Shown here one piece after another: positions 8,095 through 15,689 of a stretch of DNA of 64,000 bases. The stretch is from contig NZ_ANAC01000018.1 in assembly GCF_000341225.1 (NCBI RefSeq), positions 1 to 64,000 of the forward strand, read 5' to 3'. The DNA comes from Nocardiopsis alba DSM 43377 (GTDB taxonomy: Bacteria; Actinomycetota; Actinomycetes; Streptosporangiales; Streptosporangiaceae). Under the pieces are notes generated by a model, which was not told the origin of the DNA, ran no database searches, and saw only the letters and a list, made by a program, of their open reading frames with translations. A program made the position numbers and the translations under genes. Each line of letters begins with the position of its first letter. Position 1 is the stretch's first letter.

Positions 8095-8715
8095 GTGGCC
8101 CCCAACGACATGAGCAGGATGCGGATCTCGGACGCGGAACGCGACCAGGTCGCCGAGATCCTGAGGGAGGCGGCCGGCGAAGGGCGTCTGGACCTCGACG
8201 AACTGGACGAACGGCTCAACGCCGTCTACGCGGCCAAGACCTACGCCGACCTCGAACCCATCGTGGCCGACCTCCCCACCGGGGCCACGGGACCGATCGT
8301 GGGGACCTCCCCGGCGGTGCCCGCCCACGGGGCCGTGGTCGGCGGCGGACCGCCCCTGGTGCTCCAGGCCAAGGGCCAGCCGATGGTCCGTAAGGGCGAA
8401 TGGACCGTGCCGCACCGTATCGAGGTGGACGGCCGCTTCGGTTCCATCCGCCTCGACTTCCGAGAGGCCCTCATCTCCACCCCCGTGGTGGAGGTCCACC
8501 TGGACGCCTCCTGGGGCGGGGCCGACCTGATCCTTCCCGAGACCGCCACCGCCGAGGTCGACGTCGACTCCTCATGGTTCGGCAGTCTGCGTTCGGACGT
8601 GGACTCCATCCGTCGGGCCGGCGTCACCCACTTCGTCATCACCGGGGCCTGCCAGGGCGGAAGCCTTCGAGTGCGCCACAAGAGTGCCAAGGGCTGGGGC
8701 GGCCTCTTCGGCTGA
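8095..8715 (+). CDS. DUF1707 (SHOCT-like) protein with LiaF-like C-terminus
   Basis: Residues 8-60 (MRISDAERDQVAEILREA to VADLP) form the DUF1707 domain, an acidic helix pair with the RLDLDELDERL core common in actinobacterial regulators and membrane proteins. The rest, about residues 95-200, resembles the LiaF/DUF2154 beta-helix-type domain (GSIRLDFREALI, VEVHLDASWGGADLILP) linked to cell-envelope stress. There is no membrane segment. The GTG at 8095 follows GGAAGGA by 13 bases; an ATG at 8110 has no site. The gene stands alone between a hairpin-rich gap and the YdcF gene. Precise role unknown. Confidence 0.8.
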   Translation: MAPNDMSRMRISDAERDQVAEILREAAGEGRLDLDELDERLNAVYAAKTYADLEPIVADLPTGATGPIVGTSPAVPAHGAVVGGGPPLVLQAKGQPMVRKGEWTVPHRIEVDGRFGSIRLDFREALISTPVVEVHLDASWGGADLILPETATAEVDVDSSWFGSLRSDVDSIRRAGVTHFVITGACQGGSLRVRHKSAKGWGGLFG

Positions 8716-8723
8716 CGCCTCCT

Positions 8724-8738
8724 CGCGGGGTCCCCGCG
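8724..8738 (+). terminator. Short GC-rich hairpin
   Basis: CGCGGGG and CCCCGCG flank a single base nine bases after the DUF1707 stop. It may weakly end that transcript before the YdcF-like gene. Confidence 0.3.
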
Positions 8739-8791
8739 CCGGTCTCCGTACGCCATGATGGTGGGATCCACGGCACGGGAGGACGGCAGGG

Positions 8792-9415
8792 TTGCTCACC
8801 ACGATGATGATCACCGGCGTGGGAGTGTGCGCCCTGGCGCTGGCCCCCCTCGCCTGGACCCGCCTGGCCGCCGCGGGCCGCCGTTCCGACGTCGAACGTG
8901 TGGCGCACCGTCCCGTCGCCGTCGTCCTGGGCGCCGCGGCCTGGCCCGAAGGGCCCTCGCCCCTGCTCGCCCGGCGGCTCGACCTGGCCGTGGCCCTCAT
9001 GGAACGGGGGCGCGTCGACCGGATCCTGGTCTCGGGCGACAACCGCGAGGTCTCCAACCGGGAGACCGACACCATGACCCGGTACCTCGTCGAACGCGGA
9101 GTCCCCGCGGACCGCGTCGAGGCGGACCCCTGGGGATACCGGACCTGGGACACCTGCACCAGAGTGGGACGCTGGTACGGAGTGGACGCCGCCGTCATGG
9201 TCACCCAGTCGTTCCACCTGCCGAGGACCATCGCCCTGGCCCGCGCCGCCGGAATCGACGCCCTGGGGGTCGGGGACTCGAGCATGGGCGCCCGCCGACG
9301 CTCCACCCTCATCGGCTACCTGCGCGAGATCCCCGCGGCGGCCAAGGCCCTGCGCGACGCCCTGACCCGACCGGACCCCCTGCGGAGCGGACGCCCCGAC
9401 CCCACCGACATCTGA
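8792..9415 (+). CDS. SanA/YdcF (DUF218) family protein
   Basis: The 207-residue protein has the DUF218 core: a strand with VVLGAAAWPEG, the helix LARRLDLAVAL, then LVSGDN, ETDTMTRYLVERGVP, TWDTC, VMVTQSFHLPR and GIDALGV. Family members (SanA, ElyC, YdcF) act in the envelope and affect peptidoglycan or antibiotic tolerance, though the reaction is not settled. A hydrophobic N-terminus (residues 5-28) suggests a membrane anchor. The TTG at 8792 is favoured since GGGAGGA ends eight bases before it; ATG codons at 8804 and 8807 are too far away. A paralogue lies at 10973-11716 in the opposite orientation. Confidence 0.8.
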   Translation: MLTTMMITGVGVCALALAPLAWTRLAAAGRRSDVERVAHRPVAVVLGAAAWPEGPSPLLARRLDLAVALMERGRVDRILVSGDNREVSNRETDTMTRYLVERGVPADRVEADPWGYRTWDTCTRVGRWYGVDAAVMVTQSFHLPRTIALARAAGIDALGVGDSSMGARRRSTLIGYLREIPAAAKALRDALTRPDPLRSGRPDPTDI

Positions 9416-9481
9416 TCGGTCCGCCGTGTGAACCCCGCCCCTTCGATACGCGCACCCCTTCCGAGCCGGGATAATCGGCGT

Positions 9482-10918
9482 ATGAACGCGACCACGGGAA
9501 ACGAAGAACACGACCACGCCGCCGAGGTCGACTGGGCCTCCCTCGCGCCCGAGGGCGGAGAACGCATCCCCGAGCTGCTCGAAACGGCCGCGACCAGCGA
9601 TGGCGCGCTGTCCGACCTCCACGACATCATCCGCTTCCCCGCCCCCGGCCACCGTGCCGCGCCCAAGGTCGTCGACCGCCTCGTCGACCTCGCGGTCTCC
9701 CCGGAGACCTCCGACATGGACCGGTGGCGTCCCCTCAGCCTCCTGCTGGAACTGGTCGCCGCGCACCCGGAGGACCGTCTTCCCCGGACCACCGACCTCG
9801 CTCAGTGGCGTGACGAGGTGGCCTGGGCCTCCTCCAACGACCTGGAGAAGGTGCGCGCCCAGTACCGGACCTGGAGCGAGGAGGCACCCGACGAACAGCA
9901 CCACCACCGCATGCGCAACCGTCTCGCGGTGCTGGAGGCCGACGACGGCGTCGCCCTCCTCCAGGCCGAACTGGACACCTACGAGGCCGTGCTCGCCCGC
10001 GTCCCCGACCTGGTCGCCCTCCTGCACGACGACAGGAACCGCAGCGGGATGGACCGGGCGGGGGAGTGGGTGAGCTACCTGCTCGCCTTCCTGCCCACCG
10101 AGTCCGAGCGCATCGTCTCCGAGATCACCTCGGCCTCCCAGGTCCTGCTCGCCAAGGACCTGCGCCCCACCCCGGGCGCCTCCGCGACCTCGGTGAGCGA
10201 GGCCATCAGGCAGGCCGCGCTCGGCAGCGGCGGAGAGCCCCTGCCCGCCGAACTGTTCGCCCTCGGTCTGCTCGGCGACCCCACCGACGTCGACCTCACC
10301 GTGGGCCTGACCCATCAGATGGCCGGCGGGAACCTCTACAACTCCTTCGCCGCCTCCGTCGCCCTGGTCCTCATCCACGGAGAGAACACCCCGCGCGAGG
10401 GGCTGCGCCGGATCGGGCGGGGCGGCGGCACCTCCATGGGCTACGAGGGCCTCTTCAACGAGTCCTGGCCGCACTGCGGTAACCGTTCGCCCCAGGTCCT
10501 GGGCCTCCTGGCGCTGGGGAGGGCCGGAGACCGCTCCCGCCGCCTGCGTCTCGACATCCTGCCCGACCTGCTCAAGAGCGACGAGGAGTCCCGCGCCCTG
10601 GTCGCCGGGGTCGGCCTCGAACTGGTCCTCGGCCCCCGATCCAAGGAGCGCACGCTCGAAGAGCACACCCGCGCCGACTACGACGAGGAGACCCTCAAGG
10701 TCCTGTGGGCCATCGGAGAACTCCCCGACGACGCCTGGGAGGACGAGGAGTTCACCGCGACCCTGGCGGCCTGGGCGTTCCCCGAGAACGCCGAGGAGTA
10801 CCGCGCCCTGGTCGGCGTGGAGCCCGACGACGAGCCCGAGCCCGAGGCCCCTCAGAGCCCCGCGCAGGCCGCGCCCGCCCCCGGCGGACTGTTCGGAAGG
10901 CTCTTCGGCGGACGCTAG
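9482..10918 (+). CDS. Hypothetical protein, 478 residues
   Basis: I do not recognise a family. The protein is acidic and mostly helical in character, with many Leu/Ala-rich stretches (LSLLLELVAAHPEDRL, LALGRAGDRSRRLRLDILPDLL) that could form HEAT-like repeats. It ends in a Pro/Ala linker and a short basic amphipathic tail, GGLFGRLFGGR. There are no membrane spans and no signal peptide. The ATG at 9482 has no ribosome site, but GATAAT ends six bases upstream, so the message is probably leaderless. Codon-position GC is fully typical of a coding region. It is flanked by two SanA/YdcF paralogues; no functional link is shown. Confidence 0.75.
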   Translation: MNATTGNEEHDHAAEVDWASLAPEGGERIPELLETAATSDGALSDLHDIIRFPAPGHRAAPKVVDRLVDLAVSPETSDMDRWRPLSLLLELVAAHPEDRLPRTTDLAQWRDEVAWASSNDLEKVRAQYRTWSEEAPDEQHHHRMRNRLAVLEADDGVALLQAELDTYEAVLARVPDLVALLHDDRNRSGMDRAGEWVSYLLAFLPTESERIVSEITSASQVLLAKDLRPTPGASATSVSEAIRQAALGSGGEPLPAELFALGLLGDPTDVDLTVGLTHQMAGGNLYNSFAASVALVLIHGENTPREGLRRIGRGGGTSMGYEGLFNESWPHCGNRSPQVLGLLALGRAGDRSRRLRLDILPDLLKSDEESRALVAGVGLELVLGPRSKERTLEEHTRADYDEETLKVLWAIGELPDDAWEDEEFTATLAAWAFPENAEEYRALVGVEPDDEPEPEAPQSPAQAAPAPGGLFGRLFGGR

Positions 10919-10923
10919 AAGGT

Positions 10924-10969
10924 GGTGCCCGGTCGGGTGTCCGTAGCGGCCTCGGCCGGGACGGGCACC
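10924..10969. terminator. Inverted repeat between convergent genes
   Basis: GGTGCCCG (10924-10931) and CGGGCACC (10962-10969) enclose a 30-base GC-rich segment that can fold further. It fills the short gap between convergent stops at 10918 and 10973. Confidence 0.35.
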
Positions 10970-10972
10970 CGA

Positions 10973-11716
10973 TCAGCCGCGGTCCGCCCCCTCGGCCTCG
11001 TCGGCTTCGGCGAGGGCCTCGTCCACACCGGGCTCGTAGTCGCCCAGGAACCGCGGATCGGGGCGGAAGAGGATCTTGCCCAGCGCCGAGACCGCCGCCG
11101 GGACCTCGCGCGCCCACCCGTACACCGTGGCCGTCGTGCGCTCGCGCATGCTGTCGTCGCCCACCCCGACGGCGTCGATCCCCGCGGCCCGGCACAGTCG
11201 CACACTCCGTGACAGGTGGAACTCCTGGGTCAGCACGACGGCCTCCTCCACCCCGAACACCTCACGGGCCCGTACACACGAGTCCCACGTGTTGAACCCG
11301 GCGTGATCTCCCACGATCCGCTCCGGCGGGACCCCCGCGGCGATCAGGTGGTCGCGCATGGTGTCGGTCTCGTTGTAGTGCTCCTCACCGTTGTCCCCGG
11401 TGACCAGGACCGCCCGGATCCGCCCCGCCTCGTACAACTCGACCGCCAGTTCCAGCCGCTGGGCCAGCAGATGACTGGGAAGACCGTCGGGGCGCACCCC
11501 GGCGCCCAGCACCACGCCGACCGGGCGTTCGGGCACGTCGTCGACCGTGTACCGGTACTCCGCGGTGGCGGCCGTCTGCCACAGGAACGGCGCGCACCCC
11601 AGAAGGACCAGGACCGAGACCGACCAGAGCAGGATCCGGTGGCGCGGCGTGGGCCCTCTTCCGCTCCGGGAGGCCTCGTCGTCGGGATCGGGAGAGGAGG
11701 GTTCGGAGGTCTTCAC
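10973..11716 (-). CDS. SanA/YdcF (DUF218) family protein, second copy
   Basis: The 247-residue protein shows the same motif order as its paralogue at 8792: GVVLGAGVRPDG, LVTGDNGEEHYNETDTM, TWDSC, VVLTQEFHLSRS, GIDAVGVGDDSM. It has a clear N-terminal membrane helix at about residues 25-50 (LLWSVSVLVLLGCAPFLW), so the catalytic domain should face outside. The start is taken as the GTG at 11716, since no in-frame ATG precedes the membrane helix; the ribosome site is weak. It is divergent from the DUF885 gene, with a 110-base shared promoter region. A role in envelope maintenance is inferred from the family only. Confidence 0.8.
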   Translation of the reverse strand: MKTSEPSSPDPDDEASRSGRGPTPRHRILLWSVSVLVLLGCAPFLWQTAATAEYRYTVDDVPERPVGVVLGAGVRPDGLPSHLLAQRLELAVELYEAGRIRAVLVTGDNGEEHYNETDTMRDHLIAAGVPPERIVGDHAGFNTWDSCVRAREVFGVEEAVVLTQEFHLSRSVRLCRAAGIDAVGVGDDSMRERTTATVYGWAREVPAAVSALGKILFRPDPRFLGDYEPGVDEALAEADEAEGADRG

Positions 11717-11790
11717 ACCAGGGGAGACGCGTGGGGCGGCGCCGGGGTTCCCGATCGGGCCGGGGCGGGCGGCCGGGCCCCGATAAGGGT

Positions 11791-11820
11791 TTTCCCTCCG
11801 GGAAAGGCCCGGGTTAGGGT
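11791..11820. promoter_or_regulatory. Inverted repeat and -10 box before the DUF885 gene
   Basis: TTTCCC-tcc-GGGAAA lies at 11791-11805. TAGGGT at 11815-11820 ends six bases before the ATG at 11827, the layout of a leaderless promoter. The repeat could be an operator shared with the divergent YdcF-like gene. Confidence 0.35.
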
Positions 11821-11826
11821 CACCGC

Positions 11827-13389
11827 ATGTCCGAACGAATCCATCCGGAACTCCCCCCGAGGTTGAGGGCCATCGCGGAACTGCTTCCCGACGCCATGCG
11901 CGGGCACGCGGGGCTGCACGAGTACGACGGCACGGCCGCGGACCTGTCCCCCGAAGGTGTCCGCGCCCATCTGGAACGTCTGGGCGGCGACCCCCTCGAG
12001 GACCCGCACGACGAGGCCCACCTGACCGCCTTCGAGAACGGTCTCCGCTACGAACTGGGGGAACTCCAGTCGCATCGGGACAACCCGCTCGTCCACATCG
12101 GTGGGATGGACCTGTCCGACTACGAACGCGAGTACGCCCCGGCCGCCGAGAGGGACGCGGCGCGGATCGCCCACCTGCGCCTATGGCCCCGTCTGGTCGA
12201 TCACGCGATCGCCTCCCTGGACCGCGTCGGCGCTCCGACCGCGAAGTCCCTGCTCGGAGCGGCCCGGGGGCTCTCCGGCTCCCTGCCCGACGAGATGCCC
12301 GAGGACGTGCGCCGTGACGCCCTCGCCGCCCACGCGCGCCTGGTGGCACACCTGGAGCACGCCGCGGAGCACGGCCCGGAGGACGTCTCCCTGGGCGGCG
12401 AGGCCCTCGCCCGCCTGATGGGGACGCCCGAGGCGATGGAGGTCGACCTGACCGACCTCGCCGCGCGCGCCGACGCCGAACGCGACCGTCTGCGCGCCCT
12501 CCTGGCCGAGGCCACCGGCCGCCTGGCACCCGGTCGGGAGCCGCTGGAGGTCGCCCGCGAGCTGACCCGGGATCACCCCGACACCGAGGGTGTCCTGGAA
12601 TCCGCGCGACGCTGGACCGAACTCTGCCTGGAGTTCACCGCCGAACGCGGGTTGGCGCCCTACAGCGACGGCGAGTGCCGGGTGGACGTGCCCCCGCCGG
12701 CCCAGCGCTGGGCGACCGCGATGATGGCCTGGTCCGGGCCGTGGGAGAGGGACACCCCCTCCTTCTACTACGTGAACCCGCCGGACCCGGAGTGGTCCGA
12801 GCAGGAGGCCGACGAGTGGCTGGAGATGTTCAGCCACACCACGCTGCCCGCCGTGAGCGTGCACGAGGTGGCCCCCGGCCACTACTCGCACGGACGGGCC
12901 CTGCGTCGACTCCAGAGCCCGGTCCGACGGGCCCTGCCCTCCATGTCGTTCGTCGAAGGATGGGCGCACTATGTGGAGGAGGTGTGCGTCGAAGAGGGGT
13001 TCGGCGAGTACGCCGCCGAGCGTTTGGGCGACCCCGACTGGACCGCCGACCACTTCGAGATCGGTGTGTGGTTGGAGGCGCTCATCCGGGTCACCCGTCT
13101 GGCGGTCGCCATCGGCGTGCACTCCGGCTCGATGACGGTGGAGGAGGCCACCACGCGTTTCGTCGAGGACACGCCCCTCCAGGGACCGGCCGCGCTGGCC
13201 GAGGCCCAGAGGGCCACCTTCGACCCCACCTACGGTCGCTACACCTGGGGCAAGCTGGAGATCCTGGCGCTGCGCGAACGGGCCCGGGAACGGTGGGGGA
13301 GCGGATTCTCCCTCCAGCGGTTCCACCGTGAGCTCCTGGCGCTGGGCGCGCCTCCGCTCGGTCTGATCGACGCGATCCTGGACGACTGA
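11827..13389 (+). CDS. DUF885 family metallopeptidase-like protein
   Basis: This 520-residue protein is a full-length DUF885 member. The zinc-site-like motif HEVAPGH occupies residues 346-352 and is followed about 35 residues later by SFVEGWAHYVEEVC, which carries the conserved glutamate of gluzincin-like proteins. No signal peptide is present, so it should be cytoplasmic. Family members are usually uncharacterised and peptidase activity is inferred from the motif alone. There is no ribosome site; TAGGGT six bases upstream of the ATG suggests a leaderless start. It converges on murQ, with a strong hairpin between. Confidence 0.8.
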   Translation: MSERIHPELPPRLRAIAELLPDAMRGHAGLHEYDGTAADLSPEGVRAHLERLGGDPLEDPHDEAHLTAFENGLRYELGELQSHRDNPLVHIGGMDLSDYEREYAPAAERDAARIAHLRLWPRLVDHAIASLDRVGAPTAKSLLGAARGLSGSLPDEMPEDVRRDALAAHARLVAHLEHAAEHGPEDVSLGGEALARLMGTPEAMEVDLTDLAARADAERDRLRALLAEATGRLAPGREPLEVARELTRDHPDTEGVLESARRWTELCLEFTAERGLAPYSDGECRVDVPPPAQRWATAMMAWSGPWERDTPSFYYVNPPDPEWSEQEADEWLEMFSHTTLPAVSVHEVAPGHYSHGRALRRLQSPVRRALPSMSFVEGWAHYVEEVCVEEGFGEYAAERLGDPDWTADHFEIGVWLEALIRVTRLAVAIGVHSGSMTVEEATTRFVEDTPLQGPAALAEAQRATFDPTYGRYTWGKLEILALRERARERWGSGFSLQRFHRELLALGAPPLGLIDAILDD

Positions 13390-13395
13390 CCCGAC

Positions 13396-13426
13396 CGGGC
13401 CCGCGCGCCCTCGGCACGCGGGCCCG
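13396..13426. terminator. Bidirectional hairpin terminator
   Basis: A perfect 10-bp stem (CGGGCCCGCG and complement) with an 11-base loop lies exactly between the convergent DUF885 and murQ stops. Confidence 0.6.
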
Positions 13427-13430
13427 ACGG

Positions 13431-14324
13431 TCAGATACCGAGTTCGCCCAAGGCCACCCGGACCCGTCCACGTGCCACGTCCAGGGCGGACGCCGCCCGT
13501 TCGGCGTCGACCCCGGCCAGCAACGACACCAGGGCCACCCGGGTGTCGCCCTCGGCCGCGTTCAACGCCTCGGCGCAGGCCTCCTCGGACAGGCCGGTGG
13601 CCTCGACCAGGATCGTCACCACGCGTCCTCGCAGCTTGCCGTTGGTGGCGTCCACCCCGACCATCAGGTTGGAGTAGGTCCGACCCATCCGCACCATCAC
13701 GGCGGTGGAAAAGGAGTTCAGCAACAGTTTCTGCGCCGTGCCGGCCTTCATCCGGGTCGATCCCGCGATCACCTCGGCGCCCGTGGAGACACCCACGTGC
13801 ACGTCGGCGGAGGAGGCCAGTGGCGCGTCCGGGTTGGCGCTGATCAGCACGGTCGCGCACGACCTCTCCCGCGCCGCCTCCAGAGCGCCCCCCACGTACG
13901 GGGTGCGGCCGCTGGCGGCCAGACCGACCACCAGGGAGCCCTCCGGCACCTCGGCCGCGTCGGCCCGCCCCGCCTCCCGGCTGTCCTCGACCCCCTCCAG
14001 GGCCTTGGTCAAGGCGTCGCCGCCGCCCGCGTGGTGGGCCACGACCCACTCGGGAGGGACCCCGTAGGTGGGCGGCAGCTCCGCGGCGTCCTGGGCCGCG
14101 ATCCGCCCCGAGGTGCCGGCCCCGAAGTAGTGGATGGCGGCGCCCGACTCCAGCGCCTTCACCCCCAGCTCCACGGCCTCGGCCAGTTCGGGCAGGACCG
14201 CGCCCACGGCCGCCGCGACCGTGGTGTCCTCGGCGTTGATCTGTCGCAGGATCTCCAGAGCCGAGAGCAGGTCGATGTCGTAGGTGCCCGAGTTCCGGGC
14301 CTCCGTGGGAGACCGCACGATCAC
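13431..14324 (-). CDS. murQ: N-acetylmuramic acid 6-phosphate etherase
   Basis: MurQ cleaves the D-lactyl ether of MurNAc-6-phosphate to give GlcNAc-6-phosphate in peptidoglycan recycling. The 297-residue protein has the SIS-fold sugar-phosphate motifs HYFGAGTSGRIAAQDAAE and GLAASGRTPYV, plus the EVIAGSTRMKAGTAQK signature of etherases and the family's C-terminal UBA-like helices (LSEEACAEALNAAEGDTRVAL). The GTG at 14324 is chosen because GGAGGA lies nine bases before; this also gives the normal family length. The gene follows the RpiR-type regulator on the same strand (162-base gap), so murR-murQ is a recycling operon. Cytoplasmic. Confidence 0.93.
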   Translation of the reverse strand: MIVRSPTEARNSGTYDIDLLSALEILRQINAEDTTVAAAVGAVLPELAEAVELGVKALESGAAIHYFGAGTSGRIAAQDAAELPPTYGVPPEWVVAHHAGGGDALTKALEGVEDSREAGRADAAEVPEGSLVVGLAASGRTPYVGGALEAARERSCATVLISANPDAPLASSADVHVGVSTGAEVIAGSTRMKAGTAQKLLLNSFSTAVMVRMGRTYSNLMVGVDATNGKLRGRVVTILVEATGLSEEACAEALNAAEGDTRVALVSLLAGVDAERAASALDVARGRVRVALGELGI

Positions 14325-14485
14325 GGCCTCGTCTCCTCCCGGTCCGGTCCGGTCCGGTCGCTGTCCGTCACTACCGCCGCGCACTGGGGTCTCCTGTTCG
14401 GTCCGCACCCGGGCTCGTCCTTCCATCCGGTGGCGTCGGCCCCGGGCCCGGAGGGGTTCCGGGAGAGGCCGACGCGGGTCGAGGG

Positions 14486-15478
14486 TCAGTCGTCGTTGCC
14501 GGTGGGGTTCTCGGTCTTCTTATCGGGGGTCTCGTTCCGGCGACGTCTGCGGTCCTCGTGCATTCTCAGGCCGCGCACCGCCTCGTACGTGGTCTCCAGG
14601 GCCGTGCGACTGTCCGTGTAGCGGATCTGGGCCAGACCCACGAACAGGCAGTCCACCACCGTCAACTGGGCCAGCCGGGAGGCGGTGGCGCCCGAGCGGA
14701 ACATGGTCTCGCGCGCCGCCGTGGTCAGGACGTGGTCGGCGAAGCCGATGGGGGAGCGGGGGAAGTTGGTGATCGCGACGGTCCGGGCGCCCCTGCGTCC
14801 GGCCTCGGTGAGCGCCTGGACGGTATCGATGGTGGTGCCGCTGTGCGAGATGCCGATCGCCACGTCGCTCTCCTCCAGGAGCGCGGCACTGGTCAACATC
14901 ACGTGCGCGTCCGACCAGGCGAACGACGTCAGACCGATCCGGTGCAGCTTCTGCTGGAGGTCGGCCCCCACGAACGCGCTGGCGCCCACGCCGTACACGT
15001 CGATGCGTCGGGCGTTGGCCAGCGCGTCGATGACCGTGCGCAGGACCTCCACGTCCAGGGCGGCCCCGGTCTCCTCCACGGCGCGGGCGTCGGTGTAGGC
15101 GATCTTCTGGACGACGGTGACCAGGGTGTCGTCGGGGTTGATGTCGCCGGCGAGCTCGGGGATGTTGGTCCGGGCGCCCCGGGCCTGCCCGGCCTCGGTG
15201 GCCAGGGCCAGCCGCAGTTCGCGGTATCCGCTGAAGTCGATGGTGCGGCAGAAGCGGATGACGGTGGCCTCGGAGGTGGCGCAGTCCTTGGCGAGTTGGG
15301 TGATGGAGGAGGCGGCCGCGCGTTCGGGGTCGTCGATGACCCGCTGGGCCACCCGCTGTTCCGCGGGGGCGAGCGAGGGGAGCAGCGACCGGATCCTCAG
15401 CACCGTGGTCGGGGCCGGTGGCGCGGGGGCCTCCCCCCGGCTCGGTCGTTCGCCCATCGGTTTCGGGATTTGCGCCAT
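14486..15478 (-). CDS. murR: MurR/RpiR family transcriptional regulator
   Basis: The 330-residue regulator has an N-terminal RpiR helix-turn-helix (LAPAEQRVAQRVIDDP, TQLAKDCATSEATVIRFCR) and a C-terminal SIS domain (YGVGASAFVGADLQQKL, VAIGISHSGTTIDTV). SIS domains bind phosphosugars, and the gene next to murQ points to MurNAc-6-phosphate or a derivative as effector. A Lys/Arg-rich tail of about 30 residues follows the SIS domain. The ATG at 15478 has only a weak GAAAG-type site, which lies inside a palindrome (15483-15495) that may let the protein repress itself. The symbol is assigned by context and family. Confidence 0.85.
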   Translation of the reverse strand: MAQIPKPMGERPSRGEAPAPPAPTTVLRIRSLLPSLAPAEQRVAQRVIDDPERAAASSITQLAKDCATSEATVIRFCRTIDFSGYRELRLALATEAGQARGARTNIPELAGDINPDDTLVTVVQKIAYTDARAVEETGAALDVEVLRTVIDALANARRIDVYGVGASAFVGADLQQKLHRIGLTSFAWSDAHVMLTSAALLEESDVAIGISHSGTTIDTVQALTEAGRRGARTVAITNFPRSPIGFADHVLTTAARETMFRSGATASRLAQLTVVDCLFVGLAQIRYTDSRTALETTYEAVRGLRMHEDRRRRRNETPDKKTENPTGNDD

Positions 15479-15482
15479 GGAT

Positions 15483-15495
15483 GAAAGTTTCTTTC
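15483..15495. promoter_or_regulatory. Putative RpiR operator at the murR start
   Basis: GAAAG-TTT-CTTTC begins five bases upstream of the murR ATG and overlaps its ribosome site. RpiR-type repressors bind such A/T-rich dyads, so autoregulation is plausible but untested. Confidence 0.4.
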
Positions 15496-15689
15496 GGTCA
15501 AGGGTCAGAGTCAACGCGCTGACGGGAAAAACCGGGAGATTCAAGGATTTCAAGGGACGGTCCGTGCGGCAAGTATCCCCGTTCTGATTGCGGAATCCCA
15601 GTTCAGGCGGGACGCTTGGGGTCCAGGTGACGCGCCCTGCCGCACAGGGTCGCGTTCCCACCGCATCGGGGTCAGGGGAGGAGAACGCG

